Positions 26,295-34,709 of a stretch of DNA of 52,671 bases are shown here, piece by piece. The notes under the pieces are model-generated. The model did not search any database and was not told the DNA's origin. It was given only the letters and a program-made list of their open reading frames with translations. Origin of the DNA: Actinomycetes bacterium (lineage in GTDB: Bacteria; Actinomycetota; Thermoleophilia; BMS3ABIN01). The stretch spans positions 1 to 52,671 of the forward strand of contig JAJYIM010000008.1 in assembly GCA_021790115.1 (NCBI GenBank). The letters run 5' to 3'. Position numbers and translations under genes: made by a program. Position 1 is the stretch's first letter; the number at the start of each line of letters is the position of its first letter.

Positions 26295-27557
26295 ATGGTA
26301 AATGAAAAGCTACACAGCCTATACGTCATTGGCGCCGGGCCAGGCGTGGAAGAATTGCTGACTCCCCAGGCACAGCGGCTGATAAAAGAGAGCCGTTTTG
26401 TTGCCGGGGGCAGGCGGTTGCTCAACCTGGCGCCGCCGGACGCAGAAAAATTTGCCATCGGGGCGGATCTGGAAGAAGCGCGAAAGTTCATTGAGCCCAG
26501 GCTGGCAATGTCGGATGTGTCGGTGCTGGCCAGCGGCGATCCGGGCTGCTATAGCATCATGACTTTCTTAAAATCACACTTCGGGGAAAAGGTAAAAGCA
26601 GTGCCCGGCATTTCTTCAGTGCAACTGCTGGCGGCGCGGCTGGCGGTTCCCTGGCAGGACTGGCGGCTGGTCTCCCTGCATGGCCGGGACGGTCTGGAGC
26701 AGGTGCGGACAGAGCCTCGGCCTGTACTTTTTTTCTGTGACGGGCGCACGCCGCCGCAGGCCGTTGCCTCGCAGTTGTTGAAAAAAAATGCGGACCGTTG
26801 CTTTGCGGCCCCGGCCGCGCAGCGCCGGCTCGGGCGCGTCGTGATCGGAACAAGCCTGGGCGGCGCCGATGAGCAGCTCTGGCAGGGAACCCTGGCCGAG
26901 GCTGCCGCCGGTGATTTTCCCGGGCACTCACTCTTGTTGCTGCTGCCAGCCGGGCCGGGGGACGCAGCGCGCGCCCCGGCGCCGCCTGCGCAGGCCGCAG
27001 CGCCCGGGATTCCCGACCATCTCTGGGCCCGGAAAGAAGGCGTGCCCATGTCCAAGAGCGAGGTTCGGGCCGTGCTTCTGGCAAAGGCGCAGCCGGCCCT
27101 CCGGCGCGTCATCTGGGATGTAGGCGCCGGCACGGGTTCCTATGCAGTGGAATGCTCGCTGCTGGCCCCGGGAGCCCGCGTGATTGCCATCGATAAGAAC
27201 AGGGACGCGTGCGTCCTGATAAAAGAGAACGCCGCCCGCTTTGGCGCTGATCTGGAAACAGTGTGCGCCGCTGCCCCCGCCTGTTTCGCCGGACTGCCGC
27301 GTCCGGATCTGGTTATCATTGGCGGCCACGCAGGCAGCCTGGCGGAGATTTTTGCCAGTGCCATAACAATAATCAGCCCCGGCGGCCGCATAGCCGTCAC
27401 TGCGGTTCTTGCAGACACAAAAAAGACAGCGCATCAATTATTTGCCGCCTCAGGCTTGAAAGAACGCCAGGCGACCCGGGTTGCCATCGCCCGTGGTGAG
27501 GGCCATGCATGGGTTGAAAGCAACCCGGTAATCCTGTTCACAGGGGACAGGGAATGA
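26295..27557 (+). CDS. cbiET: Fused CbiE/CbiT precorrin-6Y C5,15-methyltransferase (decarboxylating)
   Basis: Two-domain enzyme equivalent to CobL. Residues 1-215 form the CbiE tetrapyrrole methylase (YVIGAGPGVEELLTPQAQ, LASGDPGCYSI, VPGISSVQLLAARL). An Ala/Pro-rich linker follows. Residues 245-420 are CbiT, an S-adenosylmethionine-dependent methyltransferase that also decarboxylates (VGAGTGSYAVECSLLAPGA, AIDKNRDA, IIGGHAGSL). ATG at 26295. Its last four bases overlap the start of the next gene. Confidence 0.94.
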   Translation: MVNEKLHSLYVIGAGPGVEELLTPQAQRLIKESRFVAGGRRLLNLAPPDAEKFAIGADLEEARKFIEPRLAMSDVSVLASGDPGCYSIMTFLKSHFGEKVKAVPGISSVQLLAARLAVPWQDWRLVSLHGRDGLEQVRTEPRPVLFFCDGRTPPQAVASQLLKKNADRCFAAPAAQRRLGRVVIGTSLGGADEQLWQGTLAEAAAGDFPGHSLLLLLPAGPGDAARAPAPPAQAAAPGIPDHLWARKEGVPMSKSEVRAVLLAKAQPALRRVIWDVGAGTGSYAVECSLLAPGARVIAIDKNRDACVLIKENAARFGADLETVCAAAPACFAGLPRPDLVIIGGHAGSLAEIFASAITIISPGGRIAVTAVLADTKKTAHQLFAASGLKERQATRVAIARGEGHAWVESNPVILFTGDRE

Positions 27558-28279
27558 TGCAGCTCGCAGCTCGCAGCTCGCAGCTCGGAACTTTATTCGG
27601 CGTTGGCGTCGGGCCGGGCGACCCCGGCCTGGTCACCGTCAGGGCGGTCGCGGTCATTCGCGCCGCGCCGGTTGTTGCTTTTCCGGTCCATCGAAAAGGC
27701 GGCGCCAGCCGCGCTCTTGACACTGTGCGGCAGCATCTTAATGAGGAAACAAAAAAACTGCCGTTACTGTTGCCGATGACCAGGGACAGAAATCGGCTTG
27801 AGCAGGCCCATTCGGAAGCGGCGCGGCTACTTGCCGAGGCGGGCCGGGGCGGGGACATCGCCTGCCTGTCGCTGGGAGACCCCCTGTTTTACAGCACTTT
27901 TGGCTACCTGGCCTGCAGGTACCCGGGGCCGGTCGAGATTATCTGCGGCGTGCCGGCAATGAGCGCCGCCGCGGCAGCCATCGGCCTGCCGCTGGCTTCG
28001 GGAGACACGCCCACCGCCGTTGTCACCGGCGCCGATGTTGAAGGGCTGGCGGCCGCCCTGGGAATGAATGCTTCGCTTGTCATTCTCAAGCCGCGGGCGC
28101 TGCCGCCGGCCGCCTTTGACTTGCTGGACAGATTTGGCGCCTGGGGGCGCGCCAGCGCCGCAATTGAACTTGGCGGCGCGTCCCAGAAAATCATCCGCGA
28201 GCTTGACCGCGCGGCCGCGGAAACGCTGCCATACTTTGCCGTTGTCTGGATTCAGCCCAAAAAGCGGATGCTGGATTAG
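27554..28279 (+). CDS. cbiL: Cobalt-precorrin-2 C20-methyltransferase CbiL
   Basis: Tetrapyrrole methylase acting early in the pathway. The family pattern is seen in LFGVGVGPGDPGLVTVRAV, LSLGDPLFYSTFGYL and IICGVPAMSAAAAAIGLPLASG. The ATG at 27554 overlaps the cbiET stop (ATGA). Residues 3-13 (QLAARSSQLGT) are encoded by four GCAGCTC-type units, and the C-terminal RMLD plus stop lie in another array, so both ends are shaped by heptamer repeats. 241 aa. CobI is the aerobic-route name. Confidence 0.93.
   Translation: MMQLAARSSQLGTLFGVGVGPGDPGLVTVRAVAVIRAAPVVAFPVHRKGGASRALDTVRQHLNEETKKLPLLLPMTRDRNRLEQAHSEAARLLAEAGRGGDIACLSLGDPLFYSTFGYLACRYPGPVEIICGVPAMSAAAAAIGLPLASGDTPTAVVTGADVEGLAAALGMNASLVILKPRALPPAAFDLLDRFGAWGRASAAIELGGASQKIIRELDRAAAETLPYFAVVWIQPKKRMLD
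27559..27593 (+). repeat. Heptamer array in the cbiL N-terminus
   Basis: GCAGCTC repeated four times exactly, then GGAACTT. It is in frame, directly after the ATG. Confidence 0.75.
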
Positions 28280-28302
28280 ATTAAAACCCAAAACCCAAAC
28301 TT
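28265..28302 (+). repeat. Heptamer array over the cbiL stop codon
   Basis: GGATGCT, GGATTAG, ATTAAA, ACCCAAA, ACCCAAA, CTTG. The TAG of the second unit is the cbiL stop. Confidence 0.7.
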
Positions 28303-28334
28303 GACAAATAGAAAATAATCGTTTCAATTTTTTT

Positions 28335-28367
28335 GAACTTTGAACTTTGAACTTGGAACTTGGATCT
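28335..28367 (+). repeat. Heptamer array containing the cbiF start
   Basis: GAACTTT, GAACTTT, GAACTTG, GAACTTG, GATCT. The TTG start at 28347 and the first five codons of cbiF fall in these units. Confidence 0.75.
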
Positions 28368-29150
28368 AAAAACACTGTTTATTTTGTTGGCGCCGGGCCC
28401 GGCGACATCGAGCTGATCACGGTCAGGGGGATGCGCCTGCTGGAGCAGGCCGATACCATTGTTTACGCCGGCTCCCTGGTCAACCCGGAGCTGCTCAAGT
28501 TTAACCAGGGGGTGGAGCTGATTGACAGTTCTCCCCTGTGTCTTGATGACATAATAAAGATAATTGTCAACGAAAGCCGCAAGGGCCGGAAGGTAGTGCG
28601 GCTGCATAGCGGCGATCCCTCGCTTTTCGGAGCCATCAAGGAGCAGATTGCCAGGCTTGGCCGGGAGGGCATCGCGGCTGAGGTTATTCCCGGGGTCTCA
28701 TCGCTCGCCGCAGCCGCCGCGGCCCTTCCCGGCGAGCTGACTGTGCCCGGCGTTTCCCAGACGGTGATCATTACCAGGGCGGCAGGCAGGACGCCGGTGC
28801 CGGCATCGGAAGATATCGGGGCCCTGGCGGCGCACAAGGCCACGATGGCGATATTTTTAAGCGCGGGCTTGGCGGCGGCGGTGCAGGAAAAACTTGGCCG
28901 CCATTACTCCCCGGAGACGCCGGTGGCGGTGGTGCAGCGGGCCAGCTGGCCTGATGAGAAGATAATCCGCACAACCGTGGAGCAAATGGCGGCCGCCATG
29001 GAAAAGGAAGGCGTCAACCGCACGGCAATCATTCTGGTTGGCGCCGCGCTGGAGCAGCAGGGCGAAGAGTCGCTGCTTTACGCGAGCGATTTTTCTCACG
29101 GCCGGCGGGGCCCGGGGCAAAAGCGCAGTGGCGGGAAGGAGAGCGGGTGA
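28347..29150 (+). CDS. cbiF: Cobalt-precorrin-4 C11-methyltransferase CbiF
   Basis: Tetrapyrrole methylase of ring C. Motifs are VYFVGAGPGDIELITVRGMRLL near residue 11, VYAGSLVNPELL, RLHSGDPSLFGAI near 86, VIPGVSSLAAAAAAL, and ITRAAGRTPVP. The only starts after the upstream in-frame stop are TTG at 28347 and 28353, both inside a GAACTTG array with no Shine-Dalgarno sequence. 267 aa. The TGA overlaps the GTG of cbiGH. CobM is the aerobic-route name. Confidence 0.93.
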   Translation: MNLELGSKNTVYFVGAGPGDIELITVRGMRLLEQADTIVYAGSLVNPELLKFNQGVELIDSSPLCLDDIIKIIVNESRKGRKVVRLHSGDPSLFGAIKEQIARLGREGIAAEVIPGVSSLAAAAAALPGELTVPGVSQTVIITRAAGRTPVPASEDIGALAAHKATMAIFLSAGLAAAVQEKLGRHYSPETPVAVVQRASWPDEKIIRTTVEQMAAAMEKEGVNRTAIILVGAALEQQGEESLLYASDFSHGRRGPGQKRSGGKESG

Positions 29151-31009
29151 GCGGCGGACGCCGCATCAGTTATTTTTCCCTCACCGCCGGGGGGGCCTTG
29201 TTGGCCCTGAAGCTGCGTGAGCGGTTTGGCGGGGTGGCGCATCTGCCCCGGTGTCAAAGCCTGGGCTGCCGGCATTGCGACCCCTTTGACAGCATCAGCG
29301 AGGCGTTGCCGCGCAGCTTTGACGCCGGCGAGACGGCCGTCTGCGTCATGGCCGCCGGTGTCGTCTTCCGGGTGCTGGCGCCTCACCTTAAGTCCAAGCA
29401 GGAAGATCCGGCGGTGATCATCGTTGACGAGGCCGGCAGGCATGTGGTGCCGCTGCTGGGCGGGCACGCCGCCGGGGCCAACGGCCTGGCCCGTGAGATT
29501 GCCGGTTTTCTGGGCGCCGAGGCGGCGCTGACCACCGCCAGCGATGTCCAGGGGAAAGTGGCGCCGGACGAAGTGGCGCGCCGGCTGGGAGCCGTTGTTG
29601 ACAATCCTGTAGAGTTGCGCAAGGTGACGGCCCTGCTGGTTGACAGCAGGCCGGTCTGCATCGAGTCGGCCCAGAATCCGGAAATACCGGGCTACGGCTG
29701 GCTGGCGCCCGGCGGGGACCCGGGAGGCTACGCTGCCAGGCTGCTAATTACTCACGCTGCAGACGGCGAAGAATCACAAGCCGCAGGTGGTGTGAAAGCG
29801 GGTTCCGGCCGGAAGCGGCCGGCTCAGATTCCCACGGCGCGGCTGATCTGCCGGTCTGTGGCCGCGGGCGTCGGCTGCCGCCGTGGCACGGCCGCGAACA
29901 GAATCATTGACGCCATCAGCGCCGTTTGCGAGGAAAATGGCGTTGACCGGCGCGCGATCGGCATGCTGGCCTCCATCAAAGCCAAACAGGATGAGGCCGG
30001 CCTGGCCGCCGCCGCGGCCCAGCTGGACGCCGGCCTTGTTTTTTACTCGCCGGCGGAGCTGAAAGCAATGAACCGGCCCGGGTCAGCGTTCGTGGAGGAA
30101 AAAGTCGGCGCCGCGGCTGTTTGCGAGCCGGCGGCGCTCATCGCCGCCGGCAGCGGGGGTACATTGCTTGCCGCCAAGACCAAGGCCGGTCCCGTCACGG
30201 TGGCGCTGGCGGCTTCTCTGGGTCAATTTCCGCCTGGGGAAAAAGCCGGCCGCGGGCAGATTTTTGTGGTCGGCACGGGAGCGGGCACCGGCGCCACGCT
30301 TACCGAAGAGGCGCGCCGGGCGATTCAGGCGGCCGATGTTGTTGTGGGCTACCACACTTATGTGGATCAGCTCCGCCGGATATTTCCCGGCAAGGAATAT
30401 ATCTCCGGGCCGATGGGAGCTGAGCTGGACCGCTGCCGCCGCGCCCTGGAGCAGGCGCTTGAGGGGCTCACCGTGGCCCTTGTCTCCAGCGGTGATGCCG
30501 GTGTTTACGGCATGGCCGGACCGTTGCTGGAGATGGCCGGCAGCGAAGATCCGGTCAGCGTTTTTGTCATCCCGGGCGTGACCGCCGCCCAGATTGCGGC
30601 GGCCAGGCTGGGAGCGCCGCTGATGAATGATTACATCACGCTTAGCCTCAGCGATCTGCTTACTCCCTGGCGCGAAGTCATCCGCCGCGTCCGGCTGGCG
30701 GCAGCATCAGACATGGTTATCTGCCTCTACAATCCGGCCAGCAAAAAAAGGCGGGCACTGCTGGCGGAGGTTTGCGCAATTTTTCTTAAGGTCCGGCCGC
30801 CCGGGACTCCGGTGGGCTGGGTCAGGGATGCGGGCGGCCCCGGAGAGTCTGTTCATACAGGCGTGCTCGGCGACCTGCCCCGGGCCGCCATTGACATGCG
30901 CACGATCATTATCGTCGGCAATTCCCAGACGGAGCTACGCCGGGGGATGCTTATTACCAAAAGAGGATATGAGAAGAAAGGTGTTGATCAAGAACCCGCG
31001 CCTGATTAG
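29147..31009 (+). CDS. cbiGH: Fused CbiG cobalt-precorrin-5A hydrolase and CbiH C17-methyltransferase
   Basis: A 620-residue fusion. The N-terminal part (1-360) is CbiG, which opens the ring-A lactone and releases acetaldehyde: YFSLTAGGALLALKLRERF, VCVMAAGVVFRVLAPHL, LLGGHAAGANGLAREIA, and the C-terminal CbiG domain with GVGCRRGTAANRII. The remainder is the CbiH methylase causing ring contraction: FVVGTGAGTGATLTEEAR, VVGYHTYVDQLRRI, VSSGDAGVYGMAG and VIPGVTAAQIAAARLGAPL. The glycine loop of CbiH reads VGTGAGTG, a slight departure from VGIGPGD. GTG start overlapping the cbiF stop (GTGA). These two steps are consecutive or close in the pathway, so channelling is plausible. Confidence 0.93.
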   Translation: MSGGRRISYFSLTAGGALLALKLRERFGGVAHLPRCQSLGCRHCDPFDSISEALPRSFDAGETAVCVMAAGVVFRVLAPHLKSKQEDPAVIIVDEAGRHVVPLLGGHAAGANGLAREIAGFLGAEAALTTASDVQGKVAPDEVARRLGAVVDNPVELRKVTALLVDSRPVCIESAQNPEIPGYGWLAPGGDPGGYAARLLITHAADGEESQAAGGVKAGSGRKRPAQIPTARLICRSVAAGVGCRRGTAANRIIDAISAVCEENGVDRRAIGMLASIKAKQDEAGLAAAAAQLDAGLVFYSPAELKAMNRPGSAFVEEKVGAAAVCEPAALIAAGSGGTLLAAKTKAGPVTVALAASLGQFPPGEKAGRGQIFVVGTGAGTGATLTEEARRAIQAADVVVGYHTYVDQLRRIFPGKEYISGPMGAELDRCRRALEQALEGLTVALVSSGDAGVYGMAGPLLEMAGSEDPVSVFVIPGVTAAQIAAARLGAPLMNDYITLSLSDLLTPWREVIRRVRLAAASDMVICLYNPASKKRRALLAEVCAIFLKVRPPGTPVGWVRDAGGPGESVHTGVLGDLPRAAIDMRTIIIVGNSQTELRRGMLITKRGYEKKGVDQEPAPD

Positions 31010-31010
31010 C

Positions 31011-31044
31011 TAAACTTGAAAGCATAAAACCTGAAACATGAAAC
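31011..31044 (+). repeat. Heptamer-like array containing the cbiJ start
   Basis: TAAACTTGAAAGCATAAAA, CCTGAAA and CATGAAA. The start codon ATG is part of the last unit. Confidence 0.55.
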
Positions 31045-31784
31045 GTTGTGTCTACATCATCGGCGGCACCACCGAAGCCAATCGCGCTGCGGCGCGCCTC
31101 GAGGCTGAGGGCTGGCGGGTGGTGATGAGCGTCGCCACCGCGCTCGGCGCAGGTCTGTCTCAGGCGGCCCTCATCCAGACAGGGCCCAAGGACGCGGCGG
31201 CCATGGCCGCCGGCGCCGTGGCTGCCGGGGCGGATGCAATTCTGGATTGTTCCCATCCCTATGCCGTTCGCGCCACCGCTGAATCGCGCCGCGCCGCCGG
31301 TCTTGTAAAGATACCATATCTGAGGTATACGCGGCCTGCCGCGGCCACGCCCGGCGCCGACAAAGTTGGTTCATGGCGGGATGCCGCCGGCCGCCTGGCA
31401 GAGGCAGGCGGGCCCGCCCTGCTTGCCATCGGCAGCCGCAACCTGAACTGCTTTGTTGCGACGGGTGTTGATGTTACCGCACGGGTGCTGCCTATGCCGG
31501 AATCGCTGGCGGCGTGTGCAGCGGCGGGCATCGGGCCGGGAAACATCATTGCCGCGCAGCCTCCATTCAGCACGGATTTTAACCGCGCCTGCCTGCGCCG
31601 CGCCCGGGCGCGTGTCCTGGTTACGAAAGATTCGGGAGCCGAGGGAGGCCTGCCAGAAAAACTGGCGGCAGCCGAGGCTGAAGGGGCGCTGGTGCTGATG
31701 ATAGTCAGGCCGCCCGAGCCGGAGGACACCCTCTACGACCTGGACGGAGTCGCCCGCATGCTCGCCGGGCTGCCAGTCCCGTGA
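31038..31784 (+). CDS. cbiJ: Cobalt-precorrin-6A reductase
   Basis: NADH-dependent reduction of the corrin macrocycle. Family features are VYIIGGTTEANRAAARLEAEG at the N-terminus, ILDCSHPYAVRATAES near 72, IPYLRYTRPA, LLAIGSRNL near 135, VLPMPESLAAC, and VLVTKDSGAEGGLPEKLAAA near 195. 248 aa. The ATG lies in a heptamer-like repeat and has no Shine-Dalgarno sequence. The 3' end overlaps the cobS GTG start. Confidence 0.93.
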   Translation: MKRCVYIIGGTTEANRAAARLEAEGWRVVMSVATALGAGLSQAALIQTGPKDAAAMAAGAVAAGADAILDCSHPYAVRATAESRRAAGLVKIPYLRYTRPAAATPGADKVGSWRDAAGRLAEAGGPALLAIGSRNLNCFVATGVDVTARVLPMPESLAACAAAGIGPGNIIAAQPPFSTDFNRACLRRARARVLVTKDSGAEGGLPEKLAAAEAEGALVLMIVRPPEPEDTLYDLDGVARMLAGLPVP

Positions 31785-32596
31785 GCGCCGCTGCCCAAAA
31801 CAGGGCCGCCCCCGGCCGGCGTCGCGGGCGCCTCTTCCTGTGCCGACTGCGCCTGGCTTTTGGTTTTTTTACAATTCTGCCTTTTTCCGGCGCCGGTCCA
31901 ATCAGCGAGGTGGCCGGCGCCGCGTACCTCCTGCCGGTGATTGGCGCCGTCCTGGGCGCGATTGAAGGGCTGGTGGCCTGGGGCTCCGTGCGGCTGTTTG
32001 GATCACTGGTGGCCGGCGCCGCCGCCCTTGCCGCGGCCCTGCTTCTCACGGGCCTGCATCACGCCGACGGGCTTGCGGATGTGGGTGACGCGGTCATGGC
32101 GCATGGAAGCCGGTGCCGGCGCCTGCAGGTGCTGAAGGATCAGACGCTCGGCATCGGCGCCGCCGGGGCGCTGCTGATCACATATTTGTTGTCTTGGGCC
32201 GCCATTGCCCAACTCGCGTTCCTTCGTCATGGAGCGGTCCTGGTCGGCCTTCTGGCGGCCGCAGAAGTTTGCGCCCGGACGGCACTGATATTTGCCGCCG
32301 CCTTGAGCAGGCCGTCTCACGCCGGCAGCGGCAGCGAGTTTATCATGACTCTCCGGGGGAAAAGCGGAGCCGCCGGCTTTGCGGCTGCTTTCCTGATCCT
32401 GGCCGGCCTGGCGCTGCCACTGGGCGTTGCCGCCCTTGCCTCGGCGCTTGCTGCGGCCCTGCTGACGGCAGCTCTCGTAGCGGCAGCGGCGCGGCGCTTA
32501 TTTGGGGGAGCGGGCGGCGACGTGCTCGGCGCCACGTTGGAGCTGGCCAGGATGATTTGCCTGCTGGCGCTCTTGCTGGCGCTGAACGTTCTCTGA
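31781..32596 (+). CDS. cobS: Adenosylcobinamide-GDP ribazoletransferase (cobalamin synthase)
   Basis: Integral membrane enzyme joining adenosylcobinamide-GDP to alpha-ribazole. It has FGFFTILPFSG near residue 27, the metal-binding LTGLHHADGLADVGDAVMAHG near 87, RRLQVLKDQTLGIGAAGAL near 113, and multiple alanine/leucine-rich membrane helices up to the C-terminus. 271 aa. GTG start overlapping the cbiJ stop (GTGA). It is the last gene of the operon. cobT, which would supply alpha-ribazole phosphate, is not in the window. Confidence 0.93.
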   Translation: MSAAAQNRAAPGRRRGRLFLCRLRLAFGFFTILPFSGAGPISEVAGAAYLLPVIGAVLGAIEGLVAWGSVRLFGSLVAGAAALAAALLLTGLHHADGLADVGDAVMAHGSRCRRLQVLKDQTLGIGAAGALLITYLLSWAAIAQLAFLRHGAVLVGLLAAAEVCARTALIFAAALSRPSHAGSGSEFIMTLRGKSGAAGFAAAFLILAGLALPLGVAALASALAAALLTAALVAAAARRLFGGAGGDVLGATLELARMICLLALLLALNVL

Positions 32597-32622
32597 GGCG
32601 GAACGATTTCTTGGTTGCCTGC

Positions 32623-32649
32623 GGGCCAGTTTGCCGGCCCTAGTTTTCC
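32623..32649 (+). terminator. Possible terminator of the cobalamin operon
   Basis: GGGCC (32623-32627) and GGCCC (32636-32640) form a short stem followed by TAGTTTTCC. It overlaps the 3' end of the convergent GAF gene. The stem is short, so the call is tentative. Confidence 0.3.
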
Positions 32650-34649
32650 TCCGGCGCCGGGTAACTGTGAATCGCCACCGCCAACTGGTTGGCGATGCTG
32701 TTGATGGTATAGCTCATCGATGGCGTGAAGGGCTTTCTGTCCGGGAAAACCAGCGCCATTGCCCCAACCACATCATCATTGAAGACAATCGGCAGGGTGC
32801 AAAGCCTTTCATTTTCTGCGCCCACCTGTTTGAAAATGTACATATCGCCTGGGTGCAGATGGTCCGGATCGATCTCATCCTGTGAAATGAGGCGCCGCTC
32901 CAGCACCGCCCGCACGAGCATTGTGCCTTCATCAAGGCTGCGCACTTTCAGGTGTTGAGGGACCGGGTCAAGACCGGAAAAAGCCAGATTGGCCAGCGCA
33001 TTTTTCTCCCTGTCCAGGTAATAGATGCTGGCAGTGCGGCAGCCCAGGTGTTTCACGATTGCGTCAATCGCCTGATTGGAAATTTCCTTCAGGTCAAAGG
33101 ACCCGGCGCAGGCAGCCGCCACATCCCCCAGCAGCGTCGCCTTGGTCAGCTCTTGGAGAGTCTGGCTGTGCAGCATTGAGTTTTGCACTGCCAGCGAGGC
33201 GCGGTCGGCAATGACCTGGATTAACTCCCAGTCGCCGACCGTAAAAGCAGTCTTTTGCTTGTTGCCAATTCCAAGCACGCCTTCAACGACGCCATAAATT
33301 TTAAGCGGCACCGCCAGCGCCGATTTCATGCCCAGGCTTTTTAAGAAAGGCGACTCGTCTCCATCCTGCTCCAGGTCGTCAATTTTCTTGGGAGTTTCTT
33401 CGGCCGCCGCCCGTCCCAGCAGGCTCTCGCCAACCTTGATCCGGTGGCCTTCGGTCGGCGCCGTTGAGCCGGTCGCCGACGCCCTGTACTCGAGAAAGCG
33501 GCGGCTTTCATCCAGCAAAAAGATGACAGCGGCGTCCATCTTTTGAAAGTAGCGCACCCGGGTGACCAGTTCTGACAGAACCTTATCAATGTCAAGCGAC
33601 GCCAGGCCTGCTTCCGAAATGGCTTCGATTGCCTCCAACGACTTTCTCGCCAGCCGTTCTTTTTGATAAACGGCGGCATTTTCGATCGCCAGGGCTCCAT
33701 GAGAGCCAAGCACGCCGGCAAATTCCACCTGCTCATCGGAAAATGTGCGCATCCGGTCTGTCTGGATCAGCCAGGCGGCGCCAATGGGCCTGTCGCCTGA
33801 TATCAGCGGCACTACCAGGCTTGATTTGATCTGACATTGATTGATTCTGCTGGCCGGGATGCGGCCGTCGCCGGCAGCGTCATCAATGGCGAGCACCTGC
33901 CTGTTTTCAATAGCCGCTACGCCGGTTCCCAAATCCTCATACGGCAGCCGCAAGCGGATGGGATCACCCTCGTTTTCATAAACGCCGTACCGGGCTCTTC
34001 TTTCCCACTGATCATCCTCAAGCAAAAAAAGGACGCCGGCATCGGTGCCGGTAATATAAGCAAGGCTTTCCAGCACGATCCTGACGGTTTTATCTTCATC
34101 AAGGCTGGACATTACCGCGGAGCTGATGCGCAGAGCAGTTTGACGAATGCGGGAAGCGAGCGCCTGTTCCGTGATATCATTGGCAAACATTGTCACATGC
34201 ACCGGAATTGCCTGTTTGCGCCTGCGGGCAGGGATGATGTCAAAAGACCAGACCGAGTTCCTGTCCTGCGCTGACGGCAGCGTAAGCTCCTCGGAAGCAA
34301 TTTGCTTCCCCTCGGCCACGGACTTGTCCATGAGAGCGGAAAGCTGGGCGGCGGTCTCTTGCGGAAATAATTCTGCCAGGGAAGTTTGAGCCCGGCCACC
34401 GGCAGAAATGGACAGTTGTTTAAAGGCCTGGTTGCAGTCAAGCAGCTTGTAGCCGGGGAAGCCAAAGCGGGCGTAAGCCAGCGGCGCGTTTTTCAGCGCC
34501 TCGCGGGGACTTCTCAGACGCCGCAAAAACCGGAGGATAATGAAGGTTGCGATGGCGGCCGGCAGCACAAGCAAGGCCACTGCCGTGGCGGGCCAGATTA
34601 TCACCGCCGCATTCCCTGTAATGTCAGTCGCTGCCAGAAAAAGTGACAT
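32640..34649 (-). CDS. Membrane PAS/multi-GAF sensor protein without output domain (I)
   Basis: 669 aa. One N-terminal membrane helix (VIIWPATAVALLVLPAAIAT) is followed by a PAS-like region (PLAYARFGFPGYKLLDCNQAF). Three GAF domains follow: near 170-320 (RISSAVMSSLDEDKTVRIV, GVLFLLEDDQW), 345-500 (EAISEAGLASLDIDKVL, AAVIFLLDES) and 515-665 (AACAGSFDLKEISNQAI, IVFNDDVVGAMALVF). No kinase, GGDEF, EAL or helix-turn-helix follows, so it must act through partners. The layout matches the neighbouring 752-aa protein, implying gene duplication. The ligand is unknown. Confidence 0.82.
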   Translation of the reverse strand: MSLFLAATDITGNAAVIIWPATAVALLVLPAAIATFIILRFLRRLRSPREALKNAPLAYARFGFPGYKLLDCNQAFKQLSISAGGRAQTSLAELFPQETAAQLSALMDKSVAEGKQIASEELTLPSAQDRNSVWSFDIIPARRRKQAIPVHVTMFANDITEQALASRIRQTALRISSAVMSSLDEDKTVRIVLESLAYITGTDAGVLFLLEDDQWERRARYGVYENEGDPIRLRLPYEDLGTGVAAIENRQVLAIDDAAGDGRIPASRINQCQIKSSLVVPLISGDRPIGAAWLIQTDRMRTFSDEQVEFAGVLGSHGALAIENAAVYQKERLARKSLEAIEAISEAGLASLDIDKVLSELVTRVRYFQKMDAAVIFLLDESRRFLEYRASATGSTAPTEGHRIKVGESLLGRAAAEETPKKIDDLEQDGDESPFLKSLGMKSALAVPLKIYGVVEGVLGIGNKQKTAFTVGDWELIQVIADRASLAVQNSMLHSQTLQELTKATLLGDVAAACAGSFDLKEISNQAIDAIVKHLGCRTASIYYLDREKNALANLAFSGLDPVPQHLKVRSLDEGTMLVRAVLERRLISQDEIDPDHLHPGDMYIFKQVGAENERLCTLPIVFNDDVVGAMALVFPDRKPFTPSMSYTINSIANQLAVAIHSYPAPEEN

Positions 34650-34709
34650 GGTTCTTCTTTATCCGGATGGACGGGATGTTCGCGGCATTCACTTTCAGAA
34701 GTGACCTTT

